From Adiantum capillus-veneris (lineage: Eukaryota > Streptophyta > Polypodiopsida > Polypodiales > Pteridaceae): DNA of 64,000 nucleotides. The position numbers and the translations under genes are program-made. Below, piece by piece: positions 47,974-52,944 of the stretch. Under the pieces are notes generated by a model that saw nothing but the letters and a program-made list of their open reading frames with translations, made no database searches and was not told where the DNA came from. The stretch covers positions 66,608,935-66,672,934 of the forward strand of contig CM043950.1 of assembly GCA_014529385.2 (NCBI GenBank). Direction: 5' to 3'. Numbering within the stretch: position 1 is the stretch's first letter; every line of letters starts with the position of its first letter.

Positions 47974-49895
47974 CAAAGGAAAGGCTCTTATGGTTCTCTA
48001 GATGCACAGTTTGATCACACCAAGATTGGGGTGGTATTATGGTGGGAAGACAATGGATCACATAGGCCTAAGTTGCAGCACTTGGCTATTCGTGTTATGA
48101 GCTAGGCCATGAGCTCTAATTGCTTGGAGCAACCTTGGAGCATGTGCAGCCACATCAATCTACCTCTAGGAAGAGAAACATTCTTTGGGTCCAGAGGGCC
48201 AATGATCGAAAAGAATCACCAAGTTGGGCATAGTCAATGCAAACAATTGCCGCAAAATGTTCAAAACGGAAACATCAAAGCTTTTTCTCCTTTCGCTTGT
48301 CCCCAATGTCTGCAAAGTTCTCGGTATTCATTGTTTAAAGAGTACCAAACATATCAACAATCAAGCCCATTGAGGCTTTAACACGTTTGGAGATTGAGTA
48401 TTAGAGGAAAAGGTAGATTGTCATAAGAAAGGACAAGCACGAAAAATATTGTCCATCTTAGAAGCATTGAAAGCATTGTTGGTCTTCATCAAAGCTTCCC
48501 ATTGCATGGCATTCAAATTTAGAATTTGAAAAGCTTGTTGGTTTGTGCGGTTAGGCATACAAGAAGTATTAGACGATGCAAGAGAAGTGAGCATAGTTAC
48601 CAGGAACGGGAAACCGGAACGGGGAATGCGCAACGGAAACTGCCACAAAATGCCATTCCCTGTTACGAGTACTCACGTTTGAAACACGGAACAGGGATTC
48701 GGAACAGGAACTTAGAATGGGAACGGGGAACGGAGACCTGAAAACGGCCATTCCCTGTTACTATGGAAGTGAGAATAGATAGTAGAGGAGCATTGCTAGA
48801 TGAAGGCTTTCATTTGTGAAAGTAAGCTTGGCAACCATCGTCTTGTAGCCGACTACCGCATGATCCACAAGCTCTTGCAAGGTAGAAACTTTGATTTGAA
48901 ACAATTCTCCCACAGTGGAGAAGGGAACCCACAACGGCCAAGGCGGAGGAAAAAAGGGGGATTGCCCAAGGCAGGCGGGCTGCAAGGAGGGGGCAGCACA
49001 CACACACACATATATGTGCATGTGTGTGAGTGTGCGTGTGTGCACACATGTACATATATGGATATGTACCAAACACGAAGTGTCCAACCCTATAAAACCA
49101 TTGAAGGACCATAAAGTCAATGGTGTTGAGACTCTTCATGGAAAAAAAAAACATTGCACAGAATCTCTTATAGGATTTCTTGAGCTCCATATAAACTACC
49201 CAGGACATGAACCTTGAGCACAATAATTTACACACAAAACATTACTCCTTGCTGAAACTTACCATGATAAACTTGAGAGAAGCCCCAACAAAGTAATAGA
49301 TGTCCCAGCACTACCACTGACAGCAAGCATCTCCTTTTCCACAGCTCCCTTCCGAAGATGCTGTGAAGCTCAAAGTATTTATCTAAGGGGGAAATACATG
49401 ATCAAGAAAAAAAGGAAAAGTAAGATATGAAATGTGCATACCTGAAGCTTGAGGGAAACTGCACTTGCAAAAGCTTGTAAAGTGGGAGAAGCATGTGAAG
49501 GTCCAGAACTGCAGGAGCTCTCTCTGACTCTTTGAACAAAGGAGTCTATCCGTCGCAAACTTGAGGCGGCATTGATGAAACGGTTCAACAACGACCTGAG
49601 GCTTGACCCTGAAAGGTGCGAGAGGTGGAGGCCACTCTTGCATAAAAAGATTCTAGAAGACTCGTCCCAGGCGAAAGAATTGCTGGGGTGGCCCTGCACC
49701 ATTTGCAGGACATCTCTAACCTGCGCATTCCAGTTGGGTCAAGGAAGGGCCCTGTTGAGATGATCGTCGCAAAGAAAGAGCGCGACTTACCAAGTCACCT
49801 TCTGTGCTCCGGAGAGCTTGTTTTGGAAGAGCGAATGGGACCCCAGAGAAGCGCGCTCGGCTCAGCCTTTCTATCACACAGCTGCCTTCCTCCAT
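15261..49895 (-). CDS. GCP5: Gamma-tubulin complex component 5 (16 exons)
   Basis: Subunit of the gamma-tubulin ring complex, which nucleates microtubules at cortical sites and mitotic arrays. Spliced by eye: 49895-49791, 49720-49442, 49360-49263, 37112-36950, 36859-36749, 36666-35692, 35603-35451, 34219-34120, 34011-33917, 33833-33651, 25750-25694, 25620-25549, 25128-25030, 24951-24820, 15694-15521, 15437-15261. These sum to 2973 nt, 990 residues plus stop, with every junction in phase; this is close to the length of other plant GCP5 proteins from memory. The N-terminal Spc97/98 half covers residues 1-252, exon 6 adds a 325-residue Ser-rich linker, and the C-terminal gamma-tubulin-binding half covers about 578-990, with WRLMEELSILRAVYLIGSGD, VKRAKFALDKACRWMWK, LMHFVNTLHQYVMDR and LALDFYSIQRTL. 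Introns 3, 10 and 14 are 7.9-12.2 kb and full of transposons. Intron 10 uses a GC donor. No inactivating lesion was seen. Confidence 0.95.
15521..15694 (-). CDS. GCP5: GCP5 exon 15 (residues 875-932)
   Basis: 58 codons from GTTGCAG to CGT/GTAAGT: WALISSRVKTILSLALDFYS, then IKARCQLEIERVGRQFEEC and IVFLLR. Confidence 0.94.
15776..15870 (-). repeat. Divergent LINE B 3'-end relic
   Basis: TTTTTACGTCTATTAGAGGCC and GTCTATGAGACAAA on the plus strand resemble the LINE B terminus. It is preceded by GA/GAAA repeats and lies just inside intron 14. Confidence 0.45.
15957..16007. repeat. (GA)n microsatellite
   Basis: About 50 bp of uninterrupted GA directly abutting the 3' tail of LINE B copy 1. Confidence 0.95.
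18510..19729 (-). pseudogene. LINE B copy 1 endonuclease/RT start
   Basis: AP-type endonuclease of ORF2. Motifs: GGVAMLFREELQPLLH near 19640, GDFNARTGNCETIFYD near 19250, SIVDYVMAQPSF near 19010. The segment DDDIWEFSRDGDI is present three times because of local duplications between 19275 and 19455. Confidence 0.8.
19275..19455 (-). repeat. Local triplication in LINE B endonuclease
   Basis: GATGATATCACCATCCCTAG recurs at about 19285, 19352 and 19408 on the plus strand, followed each time by AAAACTCCCATATATCA. Two of the copies are followed by TCTAGTGTAGAGAAAGGCG. LINE B copy 2 has a single copy at the equivalent place, so the expansion is private to copy 1. Confidence 0.85.
21779..23057 (-). 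mobile_element. Solo LTR (gypsy family G) in LINE B copy 2
   Basis: 1279-bp LTR bounded by a perfect 5-bp duplication TAACT (21774-21778 and 23058-23062). It begins TGTCACGTGACAC and ends GGTGCACCTTACA on the minus strand. Homologous to the LTRs at 40684-41879 and 43635-44776: they share CTGCCTCTTCT, AAGTCACTTAAAA, TGATGATCATGCTGTG and GGATATGCATCTA. It contains a G40 run (22618-22657) and many AAAACGCT motifs. No internal domain, so it is the product of LTR-LTR recombination. Confidence 0.93.
23438..24532 (-). pseudogene. LINE B copy 2 endonuclease
   Basis: 364-codon open stretch of the ORF2 endonuclease domain: IIFYSETHQARGQSMPHISG at the start, ILGDFNARTAHHQTIFYD in the middle, NIVDYVMAQPSL and VAVDHALVSL (the D-H catalytic pair) near the end. 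Intact in frame but cut from the RT by downstream stops and the LTR insertion. The first residues of a full endonuclease (the Asn-containing strand) appear missing. Confidence 0.85.
24820..24951 (-). CDS. GCP5: GCP5 exon 14 (residues 831-874)
   Basis: 44 codons from CTAACAG to TTG/GTACTC: VLYSAWEELCQGM, then HDAYLVSIQRQCLVAPDKL. It is followed by the 9.1-kb intron. Confidence 0.93.
25030..25128 (-). CDS. GCP5: GCP5 exon 13 (residues 798-830)
   Basis: 33 codons from GGCACAG to CGG/GTAAGC, including QQKLMHFVNTLHQYVMDR, the hallmark of the GCP C-terminal domain. Confidence 0.94.
25129..25548. other. GCP5: GCP5 intron 12, no TE seen
   Basis: 420-bp intron, longer than the compact class but with no recognisable element; AT-rich. 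Confidence 0.6.
25549..25620 (-). CDS. GCP5: GCP5 exon 12 (residues 774-797)
   Basis: 24 codons from CTCTTAG to AAG/GTAAGT: VMTFLFKVKRAKFALDKACR then WMWK. This is a near-invariant gamma-tubulin-binding segment. Confidence 0.93.
25694..25750 (-). CDS. GCP5: GCP5 exon 11 (residues 755-773)
   Basis: 19-codon micro-exon from GTTATAG to CAG/GTATGT: VSWPLELIINKNAIKKYNQ. Confidence 0.92.
26635..26738. repeat. Poly-C runs in LINE C leader
   Basis: C24 at 26635-26658 and C34 at 26705-26738, separated by a C-rich linker. The proline/glycine-rich ORFs across them are artefacts of composition. Exact run lengths may suffer from sequencing error. Confidence 0.85.
27026..27760 (+). pseudogene. LINE C ORF1
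   Basis: ORF1 protein of a plant LINE. Starts MEAHAPPQRDSSEA; a DUF4283-like core includes YKILGTRPSRGELRDLLQAR and LASYVLLEEADLPISVCFPG; then a zinc knuckle at 27681 reading CFICQQMGHLAKAYP. The last Cys of CX2CX4HX4C is Tyr, and a 28-bp tandem duplication (27697-27724 and 27725-27752) follows and shifts the frame. Downstream residues in the restored frame are Pro/Arg/Gln-rich. Confidence 0.8.
28526..32578 (+). pseudogene. LINE C ORF2: endonuclease and reverse transcriptase
   Basis: Starts at the ATG near 28526 (MRIVSWNVQGLGG). Endonuclease: LLMLQEHHL, LNIYAPN, IGGDFNMLED and SDHAPVILTV (near 29190). RT: WRPITILNSVHKILAKALS, GFVKERSILDN, LLLDFEEAYDKVDWDFLEG, VRQGCPLDPFLFLFYAEV and AEFADDSALYLDG (about 30600). 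C-terminal zinc-binding region: WLVAHRATTVGSWLVHSG, CATCDHLVESQRHCLWDC. Broken by frameshifts (near 29040, 29480, 30270, 30470) and stops (near 29990, 30847, 31201). A 15-bp duplication of TTTGTTTCAGTGG occurs near 32165. Confidence 0.88.
33007..33640. other. GCP5: Intron 10 remainder
   Basis: Between the LINE C target duplication and exon 10. Contains a GGGCCC-rich stretch near 33088. No coding signal or recognisable element. Confidence 0.5.
33651..33833 (-). CDS. GCP5: GCP5 exon 10 (residues 694-754), GC donor
   Basis: 61 codons, ATTCCCAG to AAG/GCAAGG. Begins ESVRSSADGVLLPALDALVV and ends TFGIDILDSLSFVYK. The donor is GC instead of GT; no in-phase GT lies nearby and the next exon begins VSWPLEL exactly as expected for plant GCP5. 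Confidence 0.9.
33917..34011 (-). CDS. GCP5: GCP5 exon 9 (residues 662-693)
   Basis: 95 nt, CCACCAG to CAG/GTTAAG. Encodes DLLQQFSSVLFNKLDRGEPW and DDFYELNTMLQ. Confidence 0.93.
34120..34219 (-). CDS. GCP5: GCP5 exon 8 (residues 629-662)
   Basis: 100 nt, GCTACAG to CAG/GTATTT. Encodes VESVGKQVLNKLMNEWRLME and ELSILRAVYLIGS; the last base begins a Gly codon finished in exon 9. Confidence 0.93.
34320..35232 (+). mobile_element. Truncated Ty3/gypsy pol fragment in intron 7
   Basis: Plus-strand gypsy fragment in GCP5 intron 7, antisense to the gene. A protease C-terminal part reads FHIMPLEGCDVLLGMPWHHK (34546-34605); after a short linker the RT begins near 34909: PGSTPPHRPPYKESRAQQKE, SPVLLVQKKDGSCRMSIDY, and FNRINLKSGYHQ, stopping at 35230. 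The YLDD active site, RNase H and integrase are absent, and no LTR is seen. Without it the intron would be only about 320 bp. Confidence 0.85.
35451..35603 (-). CDS. GCP5: GCP5 exon 7 (residues 578-628)
   Basis: 51 codons from CTGTAG to CAG/GTAATG: EGWSFFGLHPM, then PLPQMLVQECLIKPIQKQ, the start of the C-terminal GCP domain. Confidence 0.92.
35692..36666 (-). CDS. GCP5: GCP5 exon 6 (residues 253-577)
   Basis: The longest exon, 325 codons, from CTTCAG to AAT/GTAAGG. Begins LFFNANKSVAIEDAAFW (conserved), then a Ser-rich linker with no domain I recognise, including SVALPPLDDDDIYEAIF near 35940. Confidence 0.92.
36749..36859 (-). CDS. GCP5: GCP5 exon 5 (residues 216-252)
   Basis: 37 codons between TTATTGCAG and GAG/GTACAG. 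Carries LLMLFAGTLQPLTDALNSWL and EGFLDDPFGE, a highly conserved GCP stretch. Confidence 0.93.
36950..37112 (-). CDS. GCP5: GCP5 exon 4 (residues 161-215)
   Basis: The acceptor ATAGGCAG gives one base plus 54 codons, matching the phase left by exon 3; the alternative ATAG would break the frame. Reads VCAGSEFLEQIV to EYCLLQDGE; donor GAA/GTGAGA. Confidence 0.9.
37700..38741 (-). pseudogene. Gypsy gag C-terminus, zinc knuckle and protease
   Basis: Gag end (SDDERKEAFLFGLNEYIKF near 38700), then a CCHC knuckle CYHCHIKGHIKRTC near 38340-38297, then an aspartic protease with ILFDPGSMHDVISDSLVER near 38130 and CDMLLGIRWFREHNPLIDW near 37930. The usual DSG is DPG, so activity is doubtful. A frameshift near 38400 separates gag from protease. 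Confidence 0.8.
38747..39398 (-). mobile_element. Solo LTR (family F) inside gypsy gag
   Basis: 652 bp with a perfect 5-bp duplication (GCTGC on the plus strand at 38742-38746 and 39399-39403). Begins TGTCACAAGACGGG and ends TTTGTTACA on the minus strand. It is the same family as the solo LTR at 10138-10697. Confidence 0.9.
39404..40446 (-). pseudogene. Gypsy gag, N-terminal part
   Basis: Capsid polyprotein start. A likely ATG near 40243 (MVITLSGMDT). It runs through a charged coiled-coil-like stretch rich in Glu/Arg (about 40030-39870, ERKERKAERNAAIERERE) and into the retrotransposon-gag core (TFSKYDGKMDASVIHSWLHQ, about 39745-39690). A frameshift near 39745 separates the two. Confidence 0.75.
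40671..40682 (-). other. Primer-binding site (initiator Met tRNA)
   Basis: TGGTATCAGAGC on the minus strand, one base past the LTR end, complementary to the plant initiator-Met tRNA 3' end used by many plant LTR retrotransposons. Confidence 0.85.
40684..41879 (-). mobile_element. 5' LTR of the family G gypsy element
   Basis: 1196 bp, TGTCACGTGCACATC to TTGCACCTTACA on the minus strand. Homologous to the solo LTRs at 21779-23057 and 43635-44776. Adjacent to a primer-binding site, so this is the 5' LTR. Confidence 0.9.
41880..42600 (-). pseudogene. Fragment of an older gypsy gag
   Basis: Minus-strand capsid fragment: LRRLKNTPPEYQPLEASLSL near 42320, LGLKAYKWWMSL near 42270, then VKEFLPEKERERNGEDWDKA and GLIRGLDRHFK (42199-42011) and FEEAIKFAQIYED near 41960. 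Broken by stops. It is the sequence into which the family G element at 37223-41879 is inserted. Confidence 0.65.
42601..43029. other. Old LTR-element leader or flank
   Basis: AT-rich non-coding sequence between the gag fragment and the nested LTR cluster. No repeat or coding signal was pinned down; it may belong to the older gypsy element. Confidence 0.35.
43367..45381 (+). mobile_element. Middle solo LTR of the nest
   Basis: Starts TGTCACGTGCACATTGC at 43367 and ends GCACCTGATA at 45381 (family end GACA, here one C-to-T change). Flanks GCGAT (43362-43366) and GCGAC (45382-45386) differ at one base. Its body is 43367-43634 plus 44782-45381. Confidence 0.82.
43635..44776 (+). mobile_element. 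Inner solo LTR of the nest (family G)
   Basis: 1142 bp, TGTCACGTGACACATCC to GCTGCACCTAACA, with a perfect duplication ATTTA (43630-43634 and 44777-44781). Clear homologue, in the opposite orientation, of 21779-23057 and 40684-41879. Confidence 0.93.
46399..46925. other. GCP5: Non-coding intron 3 sequence
   Basis: No element or coding signal recognised. Confidence 0.4.
47378..47466. repeat. (CT)n tract, about 88 bp
   Basis: Uninterrupted CT dinucleotides. The Ser-Leu and Arg-Glu ORFs across it are artefacts. Confidence 0.97.
47467..47902. repeat. 180-194 bp tandem repeat between CT tracts
   Basis: GATCTTTGAGGTCTCTT recurs at 47474, 47668 and 47848. Each copy goes on to GGATAGTTT, TCCTCTTCTTCTC and GTGTGTG, and the full copies to TAACCTTTCTATCACCCAAG and GGTTATGCCATTTCCCTC. 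Two full copies and one partial. Confidence 0.9.
47903..47971. repeat. (CT)n tract, about 68 bp
   Basis: A second pure CT run, closing the tandem-repeat block. Confidence 0.97.
48592..48765. mobile_element. hAT-type MITE
   Basis: A 174-bp element flanked by a perfect 8-bp duplication GAAGTGAG (48584-48591 and 48766-48773). Terminal inverted repeats: CATAGTTACCAGGAACGGG at the left, and at the right the reverse complement CATAGTAACAGGGAATGGC, about 15 of 19 positions alike. The interior is made of short GGAACGGG-like repeats. The 8-bp duplication is the signature of hAT superfamily insertion. Confidence 0.82.
49263..49360 (-). CDS. GCP5: GCP5 exon 3 (residues 129-161)
   Basis: Acceptor CTTCACAG, donor ATG/GTAAGT. 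It encodes HLRKGAVEKEM to LLGLLSSLS and ends after two bases of a codon that is completed 12 kb away. Confidence 0.9.
49442..49720 (-). CDS. GCP5: GCP5 exon 2 (residues 36-128)
   Basis: Acceptor GCGCAG at 49721, donor CAG/GTATGC. 93 codons covering VRDVLQMVQG, SFAWDES, GLHLSHLSGSSLRSLLNRF and SPTLQAFASAVSLKLQ, typical of the GCP N-terminal domain. Confidence 0.93.
49791..49895 (-). CDS. GCP5: GCP5 exon 1 (residues 1-35)
   Basis: Starts at the ATG at 49895 (MEEGSCVIERL) and ends at a strong GACTTG/GTAAGT donor. The end reads STEGDL, continuing into VRDVLQMVQG, which fits the conserved plant GCP5 N-terminus and supports this start. Confidence 0.88.
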
Positions 49896-50925
49896 TTGTG
49901 CTCGATCTAGCTTGCATTCAACGAGCTCAAGTATTCGAATTTCGCATTGAAGGAACTTGGGAGTATTCGTAAAGGTTAAGAAAAGGAAGCTTCAAGACAA
50001 CATAATTGTAATGGTGGAAAACAAAGTTAACAAGGTAAAGGGCAGGGCCCTTCACCAAAATGAAACCATGCATGTTTGCATTCGGTCAAGGGCTCCTATG
50101 TGATGGATGACGTAGGCAAAGGGGGGCAAGGCCAAAAAGCTCTCTATTGTTTCCGCATGAGGGAATCTTTCCAACAAAGTGACCTACTCTTCCCACAATG
50201 TTGTCTCTTGGAGTACTTTGATTGCAAGATCTGCGAAACAAAAAGCAAGGTCAACAAGCTCTGATGTGACCAAATAGCTAAGCAAGAGGGATCTAATCAC
50301 CCAGAGCCGATCCGTGAGTTAGGCCATCGAACCTCCTAGTGTTCACTCGCCCAAGCCCTTCTTCACATCACAAACTACCTCGTCGACTCGTTGTATCGTG
50401 AACCCCATCATGAACCGCTTTGTGACAAGCTCCTCAAATGTTGATGTTATGTCTCTGTCCGGCGGGCTCAACCTACACTCGCCAACCTTTTCCTTCCTCG
50501 GTTGGCTAATGCCATCCTCATTTGGAGCCTGCGTCCTCATCCACTACACCACCCATCCCATCTCACCTTAACCATCCATTAGCATTACGACTGCAAATGC
50601 GAAAGCCATCTTTGTTGTCTGCCTTGTGCCCACTTGGGCTGCTCCTTGAGTGCCATTATGTGAGGCCACCCTACCACCTACTTTTTGGCATAGCATTTCA
50701 TCACCATCACAACTTATATCCCTGTCGCCACCATGTTCACTAGATTATCTGTTCTCACACCGTCATCCGCTCAATTATCTCATAGCTGGACTAGTAAGGA
50801 AAACGTTACCAATCATGATGCAACATGCTATTATTTAACACCTGCAAAGCACGCTATGATTTAACAACAAGGCGGTATGAACTCTAGGATAATTCTCAAA
50901 GGATTCATAGAGCAGGACAGCATAG
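49896..50925. other. GCP5 upstream flank
   Basis: Should contain the GCP5 promoter and 5' leader. Two upstream ATGs lie close to the start (49947, a six-codon ORF; and 49917, out of frame and overlapping the start). I could not define a TATA box. Further out there is no supported gene. Confidence 0.4.
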
Positions 50926-50929
50926 GACC

Positions 50930-51900
50930 ATGACAAAGAGGATGAATATATAAGGGATCATAGCCAGCTCATGGATAATGAGTGAAGGACTCACAGAAAG
51001 AATGATGCTTGTAGGGATAGATACAATGAAGTCGTGGAAGAGATAATGATGGAGATTGCAATAGACATGATCGACATGATGATGGAGACTATGGTAGACA
51101 TGATCAACATGAGAGAAGGTATGAAAGACAAAGAGACCATGACAGAGAAGCTGAAATAGAAGGGATCGTTAGCGACAGGGATAATAATCAAAGGACTCAC
51201 AGAGAACATGATGATTGTAGGGATAGATACAAAGGGTATGCCGACAGTGATGACAAAACAAGTCATAAAGTGCTTTCAAGGATTATCATTATAGAGGAGG
51301 ATCCAAATGGAACTTCTAGGCAACCAATAAAGAGAACGAGTACACAAACTTAGAAATGGGAAGTTAAATAGCTAATATGGGCAAGGGTCTTGGACGTTGA
51401 GGGATTACCCAAGTATGATGTTGATGGATATAGACTCTTGTATGAAGACGAAGTCACTGAAGAGAGGACCTTGAAATTGAGCTAAATGAAGATAAACCAG
51501 CCTTCTCAAGAGGGCAAACAAGGTACTCCCTTGATGTGTCACCTTTGAAAATCGTTAAGAGGCCCTTGGTCGACATGCCTTATAGTCATCTTTGCTACAC
51601 TTGACGCTGAGAAGTTTTTTGGATACTTCTTTCATTGTAGCATTTTTATTATTCTAGGAAGAACAAAATTTGTTGAGATTTCCTTTGCAAAGAAACACAA
51701 GAGTGGCTATCTAGATACTACACTTAGTATTGTTATGCGAATACATTCAAATCAATCATAAGCTTATATCCTTCTCTTTTTAATAGGACATAAAGGAATT
51801 GATACTGTGTGCCACATCTTCTAGAAGGGGTTAGGTCCTAGTGTTCTAGAGCTAATTATACTTCTAGTTTATAGTGCCCTTCCTAATGAAATAAAGACAA
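50930..51900 (+). pseudogene. PRP22/DHX8-like DEAH helicase pseudogene
   Basis: Decayed copy of the spliceosomal RNA helicase that releases mRNA. Three conserved parts appear in order: an Arg/Asp/His-rich stretch (about 50930-51280); the pre-helicase segment VLDVEGLPKYDVDGYRLLYE (51390-51450), continuing after a one-base shift as [20 protein letters not shown] (51476-51540); then [18 protein letters not shown] (from 51593) around helicase motif III, SGYLDTTLSIVMRIHSNQS and [20 protein letters not shown] (51850-51905). The segment holding motifs I and II (P-loop, DEAH) is missing between about 51580 and 51593. No introns are visible between the conserved parts, as in a retrocopy. Stops and frameshifts throughout. 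Confidence 0.8.
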
Positions 51901-52059
51901 GAAATTTCAACCCAACACACAAGTGAACAAGTGTGCAAGTTTGTGTTGGGAAAATAGGAAGTTGAGTGCAAATGGGCACAAGAGGCATTACAAGTATTTG
52001 GCCACACTTGTGGGTGCTCGTGAGGTGTATGTTTTGCAGTAGGATCATCATGACACCAC

Positions 52060-52733
52060 TGTTAAGTATGGAGCCTGATTTACCCTTGTAATTTTTTGTG
52101 GTAAAAGCGCACATTTGTAAGGCCCCCATTATGAGGAGAAGCCATCATGCGTGAAGGAAAATCACTCGCCGAAAACCAAAATTTTCACGGCTAAAGGGGC
52201 AACTTTAGGGACCTCAGGGGTGGAAGTCCCCCGAGACTTTTTTTTTCCCTCGTCGGAATATTCCTTTTCGCCGGAATATTATGGCCGGACGGCGGTCGGA
52301 AAGTGGTCAAAAAACAACCGTCGGTTGGCCGGTGGCCGGTAGTCAATGGCCGGTGGCCGGTGGTCAGAAGTCAATGGCCGATGGCCGGTGGCCGAATTCA
52401 AAAGCGGACTTGTCTTCTCAAGGGCGGCCACACATGGGCGGATTGGAGGGTCCGATTTGGACTTATTCACACAAGGGCGGCTACACATGGCTGCCTCTCA
52501 TGAGAGAGGGCAACCCTTTTGGCCTATAAAAGGAGGCCATTTCTACACACATTTCATATAGTGTGAAGTTGATGCAACAAGGTGAGTGTGAGGTGGTGAG
52601 AGTAAAGCAAGGCGCGAGCTCCATTAAGGGTATAATCCCTTTGTAAACTACTTCTTGTTTTGAAGTACTAAAGCTCTTGAGTGGCTGCTTTCCCGTGGAC
52701 GTAGCCCACATTGGGTGAACCACGTATATCGTG

Positions 52734-52792
<59 letters not shown>

Positions 52793-52871
52793 ATCTCGTG
52801 TATGTAAACCTGTCTCTCTCCATTAAGTAATCTACTCAATTCTCTATTTAGCTACGTCTTATTTCCTAACA
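52060..52871 (+). repeat. Copia 5' LTR
   Basis: Begins TGTTAAGTATGGAG and ends TTATTTCCTAACA. Contains a GGCCGGTGGCC-rich minisatellite (about 52318-52400), a TATAAAA at about 52525, and a CT tract (52740-52791). Confidence 0.95.
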
Positions 52872-52873
52872 AC

Positions 52874-52885
52874 TGGTATCAGAGC
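52874..52885 (+). other. Copia primer-binding site
   Basis: TGGTATCAGAGC two bases after the LTR, complementary to initiator-Met tRNA. Confidence 0.93.
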
Positions 52886-52944
52886 AAGGTTTGCTCCTAG
52901 CTAAATTATCCCAAGGAAAGGATTCCTTGAATTGAGTGGGAGTT

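Larger units (their letters stand above)
46930..48180 (+). pseudogene. hAT-family transposase remnant
   Basis: Plus-strand relic of a hAT/DUF659-type transposase. Near 47240-47370 the peptide AAAYMVDPEFQGKKQE, with a mid-domain MGNAFYIV, is typical of the region before the catalytic insertion. From 47985 to 48165 GVVLWWEDNGSHRPKLQHL and AIRVMS, then a stop and a degraded SSNCLEQPWSMCSHI, match the C-terminal hAT dimerisation domain (WW..G...P.L..LA.R.LS...S...CER.WS). The two parts are split by a 600-bp insertion of tandem repeats and CT tracts. A 31-34 bp duplication (TTGATGGCATACAACCAGGCA) lies near 47070-47125. Confidence 0.7.

Noticed and set aside
47377-48061. Ser-Leu and Arg-Glu repeat ORFs
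   Set aside because: Pure translations of CT/GA dinucleotide tracts.
48810-49235. ORFs with Thr-His repeats on both strands
   Set aside because: They span a CA/GT microsatellite at about 48998-49030 inside GCP5 intron 3.
50991-51266. Ile/Met/Ser-rich minus-strand ORF resembling a membrane protein
   Set aside because: Antisense shadow of the Arg/Asp-rich part of the PRP22-like pseudogene.
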